Source of the DNA: Methanobacterium sp. ERen5
GTDB taxonomy: Archaea > Methanobacteriota > Methanobacteria > Methanobacteriales > Methanobacteriaceae
Direction of reading: 5' to 3'
Length of the DNA stretch: 64,000 nt
Assembly (NCBI GenBank): GCA_024167805.1
Contig: CP099988.1
Location: 2,280,001-2,344,000, forward strand
A model generated the notes under the pieces. It was not told the DNA's origin. It ran no database searches and worked only from the letters and a program-made list of their open reading frames with translations. Below, one piece after another: positions 61,316-64,000 of this stretch. Position numbers and translations under genes: made by a program. Position 1 is the first letter of the stretch. Every line of letters begins with the position of its first letter.

Positions 61316-63289
61316 TTATTTTCCTGTTTTGAATTTGAAGCTGTAAGGTTTTGTTAGCGTGTTTCCTGCGGTATCTTTAACTGATCCTGTAGGTATGGTG
61401 ACTGTGTACCATGTTTTTGCTGATTTGCTAGCTGTTTTGATTGTTAGTGTGTTTCCCTTGAGGGTTTTCTTTAGTGTTATTGTTTTTCCTTTGCTGTTTT
61501 TGATGGTTATTTTGTTGATGTTTGTGCTTGCTTTGATGTTTTCACTGAATTTAATTGTGATGCTAGATGTTTTAGAAACATTTGTTTTCTTATTTGCAGG
61601 TTTAGTAACAGTTACTTTAGGAGGTATTTTATCTATTGTGTATTTTTGTGTGTATACTGGGCTTGTGTTGCCTGCTAGATCTATTGCTATGTATTTTAGG
61701 GTTGTTGTTGATGTGAGGGTGATTGGTCCTGTGTATTTAGTACGTGTTATGGTTGGTGTGGTGCTGTTTAGGGTATAATATATTGTTCCTTTTTCGTTCA
61801 TTGAAAGTGTAACAATTTTATTAGTTTTAAAAAGACCAGAATTGAGACTAGCGTTAGCTGAAGGAGGTATAGTATCTATAATATACGTTTCAGTGTACAA
61901 TGGTGATGTGTGACCTGCTAGATCTTTTGCAAAAAATTCAATATAACCACTGTTAGAAATGGGGATAGATGAAGTATATAGGCTCCAATTAGTTTTAAAG
62001 TTAGAACTGTACCATTTCCAATAAATAGTTCCAGGTTCATTAGTTTTTAGAGTAACAGTCTTTGCAGTATTATAATATCCTCCTTTAACACTAGCAGATG
62101 CAGAGATATCCGCAATAGCATATAAATTGTTATCATAGCTTCCGATGTATATGGTTCCATCACTACCAATAACTGGAGAGGAAACTATCCTATCTCCTGT
62201 GGTGTAGGTCCATTTTTTTGTTCCATCTGGGTTTAGGGCGTATAAGTTGTGATCTAAACTTCCGATGTATATGGTTCCGTCACTGCCAATGGCTGGAGAG
62301 GAATAGATCATATTTCCGGTGGTGTAGGTCCATTTTTTTGTTCCATCTGGGTTTAAGGCATATACAATACCATCACAGGTTCCGAAATAGATGGTTCCGT
62401 CATTGCCTATGGCTGGTGATGAATATATGTAAGTTCCGGCGGTGTAGTTCCATTCTTGTGTTCCATCGGGGTATAGTGCATATAAATTGTTATCAGAGCT
62501 TCCGATGTATATGGTTCCATCACTACCAATAGCAGGAGCTGAAAATATCTTATCTCCTGTGGTGTGGTTCCATTTTTGTGTTCCGTTTGGGTTTAAGGCA
62601 TATACAATACCATCAAAGCTTCCGATGTATATGGTTCCGTCATTTCCTATGGCTGGGGCTGAAAATATCTTATCTCCTGTGGTGTGGTTCCATTTTTGTG
62701 TTCCATTTGGGTTTAAGGCATACAACTTGTGATCAAAGCTTCCGATGTATATGGTTCCGTCACTGCCGATGGCTGGAGAGGAATAGATCATATCTCCTGT
62801 GGTGTGGCTCCATTTTTTTGTTCCATCGGGGTTTAGGGCATATACCTTGTGATCTAAACTTCCTATGTATATGGTTCCGTCACTGCCGATAGCTGGAGAT
62901 GAATATATCTCATTTCCTGTGGTGTAGGTCCATTTTTTTGTTCCATTTGGGTTTAGGGCATATACCTTGTGATCCCAGCTTCCTATGTATATGGTTCCGT
63001 CACTTCCTATGGCTGGAGATGAATATATTCCATTTCCTGTGGAGTATTTCCAGCTTGTATTATTAGTTTGTGGTCCTTTGTACTGTGATTGTCCTGTGTT
63101 TTGGTTGTCATGATGAAATTTTGGTTGTGGTGTGCTGGCTAATGTTGCTGCAGACGCGTTTCCAATACTATTAGAAAAAATAATTGCTGAAGCAAATAAA
63201 AAAATTACAAAAATCAGTAAGGAATTCTTATCGAATTTCAATTTCTCATTAATTCTCTTAAATTCTATAAATATTTTCAATCCCCCCAT
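61316..63289 (-). CDS. Secreted eight-bladed PQQ-like propeller protein with three Ig-like domains
   Basis: About 652-657 residues. Signal peptide (FVIFLFASAIIFSNSIGNASAA), entry motif PQPKFHHDNQNTGQSQY, eight very regular blades (IGSLDHKVYALNPDGTKKW etc.), two chitobiase-C-like domains (SASVKGGYYNTAKTVTL; NASLNSGLFKTNKIVTL) and Big_5 (SITIKFSENIKASTN, GSVKDTAGNTL). Blades 4 and 5 are almost identical at DNA level, showing recent repeat exchange. ATG 63289 overlaps its own G6 SD; TTG 63280 is 1 nt from it; ATA 63274 has 7-nt spacing. Palindrome 65 bp upstream of ATG. Confidence 0.87.
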   Translation of the reverse strand: MGGLKIFIEFKRINEKLKFDKNSLLIFVIFLFASAIIFSNSIGNASAATLASTPQPKFHHDNQNTGQSQYKGPQTNNTSWKYSTGNGIYSSPAIGSDGTIYIGSWDHKVYALNPNGTKKWTYTTGNEIYSSPAIGSDGTIYIGSLDHKVYALNPDGTKKWSHTTGDMIYSSPAIGSDGTIYIGSFDHKLYALNPNGTQKWNHTTGDKIFSAPAIGNDGTIYIGSFDGIVYALNPNGTQKWNHTTGDKIFSAPAIGSDGTIYIGSSDNNLYALYPDGTQEWNYTAGTYIYSSPAIGNDGTIYFGTCDGIVYALNPDGTKKWTYTTGNMIYSSPAIGSDGTIYIGSLDHNLYALNPDGTKKWTYTTGDRIVSSPVIGSDGTIYIGSYDNNLYAIADISASASVKGGYYNTAKTVTLKTNEPGTIYWKWYSSNFKTNWSLYTSSIPISNSGYIEFFAKDLAGHTSPLYTETYIIDTIPPSANASLNSGLFKTNKIVTLSMNEKGTIYYTLNSTTPTITRTKYTGPITLTSTTTLKYIAIDLAGNTSPVYTQKYTIDKIPPKVTVTKPANKKTNVSKTSSITIKFSENIKASTNINKITIKNSKGKTITLKKTLKGNTLTIKTASKSAKTWYTVTIPTGSVKDTAGNTLTKPYSFKFKTGK

Positions 63290-63353
63290 TGTATTTGAAC
63301 TAAAAAATTTTTTATGATTGTTAGTTATAACCGAATTAATTTTATTATAATAT

Positions 63354-63377
63354 TATAGTATATTATAAGATGCTATA
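63354..63377. promoter_or_regulatory. Propeller-family palindrome, copy 4
   Basis: TATAG and CTATA outer arms around the TATATTATAAGATG core; 20 of 24 positions symmetric. Upstream of the 61316-63289 propeller gene. Confidence 0.78.
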
Positions 63378-63815
63378 ATAAATAGGTATTAATTTGTTTA
63401 TAACGTTATCAATAAATTTAATTGGAAAAAAATAGTGATTAATTAGTAATAATTAAGGAAAAATCATTTTTTTATATACCCCTAAATTAATAAATAAATT
63501 TCAATTTTACTAATCCTGGTATTTTCATGGGTTATTGAATTCATGGGTTATTGGACAGACATAGAAATTTAAGGACATGGATCCAGATTCATGGAAGAAG
63601 ATGCCCAAATAATAATCTGGTATCTTTTTTCAAGATATTTTCATACCTAACAATAACAGAAAGTATTAAAGGACCCTTAAAAACTTATTTTTAGATTGTT
63701 AAAAAATGTTTATCAAGTTTAAAATAGCTTAATAATTATTATGAATATGATTTAGATAAACATGGTTTTGGGGATTCATTATATTATAATAAATTTGATC
63801 GAGGGAGTAAATTTT
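63378..63815. other. Intergenic stretch without recognised gene
   Basis: AT-rich. A short direct repeat (TCATGGGTTATTG) occurs twice at about 63525-63553. The right part should hold the aldo/keto reductase promoter. Confidence 0.4.
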
Positions 63816-64000
63816 ATGTTGTATCGTGATTTCGGAAAAACTAACGAGAAAGTTTCAGTTTTAGGATTTGGCTGTATGAGACTTCCAGTAATTGAAGATG
63901 ACCCAACTCGTATCGATGAAGAAAAGGCTGTTGATATGATTCGCTACTCAATTGATCATGGTGTGAATTTCCTTGACACAGCGTATCCTTACCATGGGCT
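63816..64000 (+). CDS. Aldo/keto reductase, N-terminal part (cut by window edge)
   Basis: 61 residues visible: [24 protein letters not shown], then [20 protein letters not shown]-x-M-R-L and D-T-A-x-x-Y with the catalytic Tyr are those of the aldo/keto reductase family, in the subgroup often carrying a C-terminal ferredoxin-like domain in anaerobes (not visible here). GAGGGAG lies 8 nt before the ATG. Confidence 0.88.
   Translation, partial: MLYRDFGKTNEKVSVLGFGCMRLPVIEDDPTRIDEEKAVDMIRYSIDHGVNFLDTAYPYHG

Noticed and set aside
61359..62892. Open frames antisense to the large propeller gene
   Set aside because: Shadows produced by repeat structure; composition is unlike protein.

Overview
The window looks like chromosome of a mesophilic methanogen of the order Methanobacteriales, most likely Methanobacterium or a close relative. 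Evidence: AT-rich DNA; AGGAGGTGA-type Shine-Dalgarno (SD) sites; no CCA encoded in the tRNA genes; a family B DNA polymerase that stops just after motif C, as in the split PolB of Methanothermobacter; an Mth212-like exonuclease III; PAS/HisKA_2 sensor kinases; and many secreted beta-helix, DUF11 and PQQ-type beta-propeller proteins. Genus and family names come from recalled motifs, since no database could be searched.

Layout. 0-2 kb: 3' end of a beta-helix adhesin-like protein and a decayed fragment. 2-6 kb: a giant receiver/PAS/GAF histidine kinase. 6-14 kb: drug-response style region with a condensation-domain protein, two TetR regulators, a DHA2 exporter, a small winged-helix protein and a MacB-type ABC pair. 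14.6-17.6 kb: polyphosphate operon (ppx-ppk). 18.5 kb: tRNA-Leu. 18.9-23.3 kb: secreted Ig-like, tandemly duplicated and DUF11 proteins. 23.4-31.4 kb: PolB large subunit, exonuclease III, three zinc-ribbon membrane proteins, an ARPP-1-like protein, lipoproteins and a HExxH protein. 31.6-34.1 kb: winged-helix/membrane pair and a BcrA-type ABC transporter. 34.2-41.2 kb: accessory patch with decayed genes, a RhuM stub, a Cys-rich miniprotein, an AlbA_2/RecG-like protein and one insertion sequence. 41.2-63.4 kb: repeated blocks of secreted eight-bladed propeller proteins interleaved with a membrane histidine kinase, a TetR-ABC drug exporter, tRNA-Lys, a second winged-helix/membrane pair, a methyltransferase and an Na,K-ATPase-like P-type pump with a one-helix miniprotein. 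The right edge holds the start of an aldo/keto reductase.

Three observations stand out. (1) The propeller family (four full genes, two truncated) shares a palindromic promoter element with core ATCTTATAAGAT, kept even in front of gene fragments, and has very unusual translation starts. (2) Several TetR-type loci carry clean palindromic operators, including a triple array with 19-bp period. (3) About 18 genes or fragments are broken by single-base deletions, nearly all in homopolymers. One direction of error at so many sites points to assembly or basecalling errors, so most of these genes are probably intact in the organism. They are annotated here as joined genes, and true decay (large deletions, truncations) is called separately.
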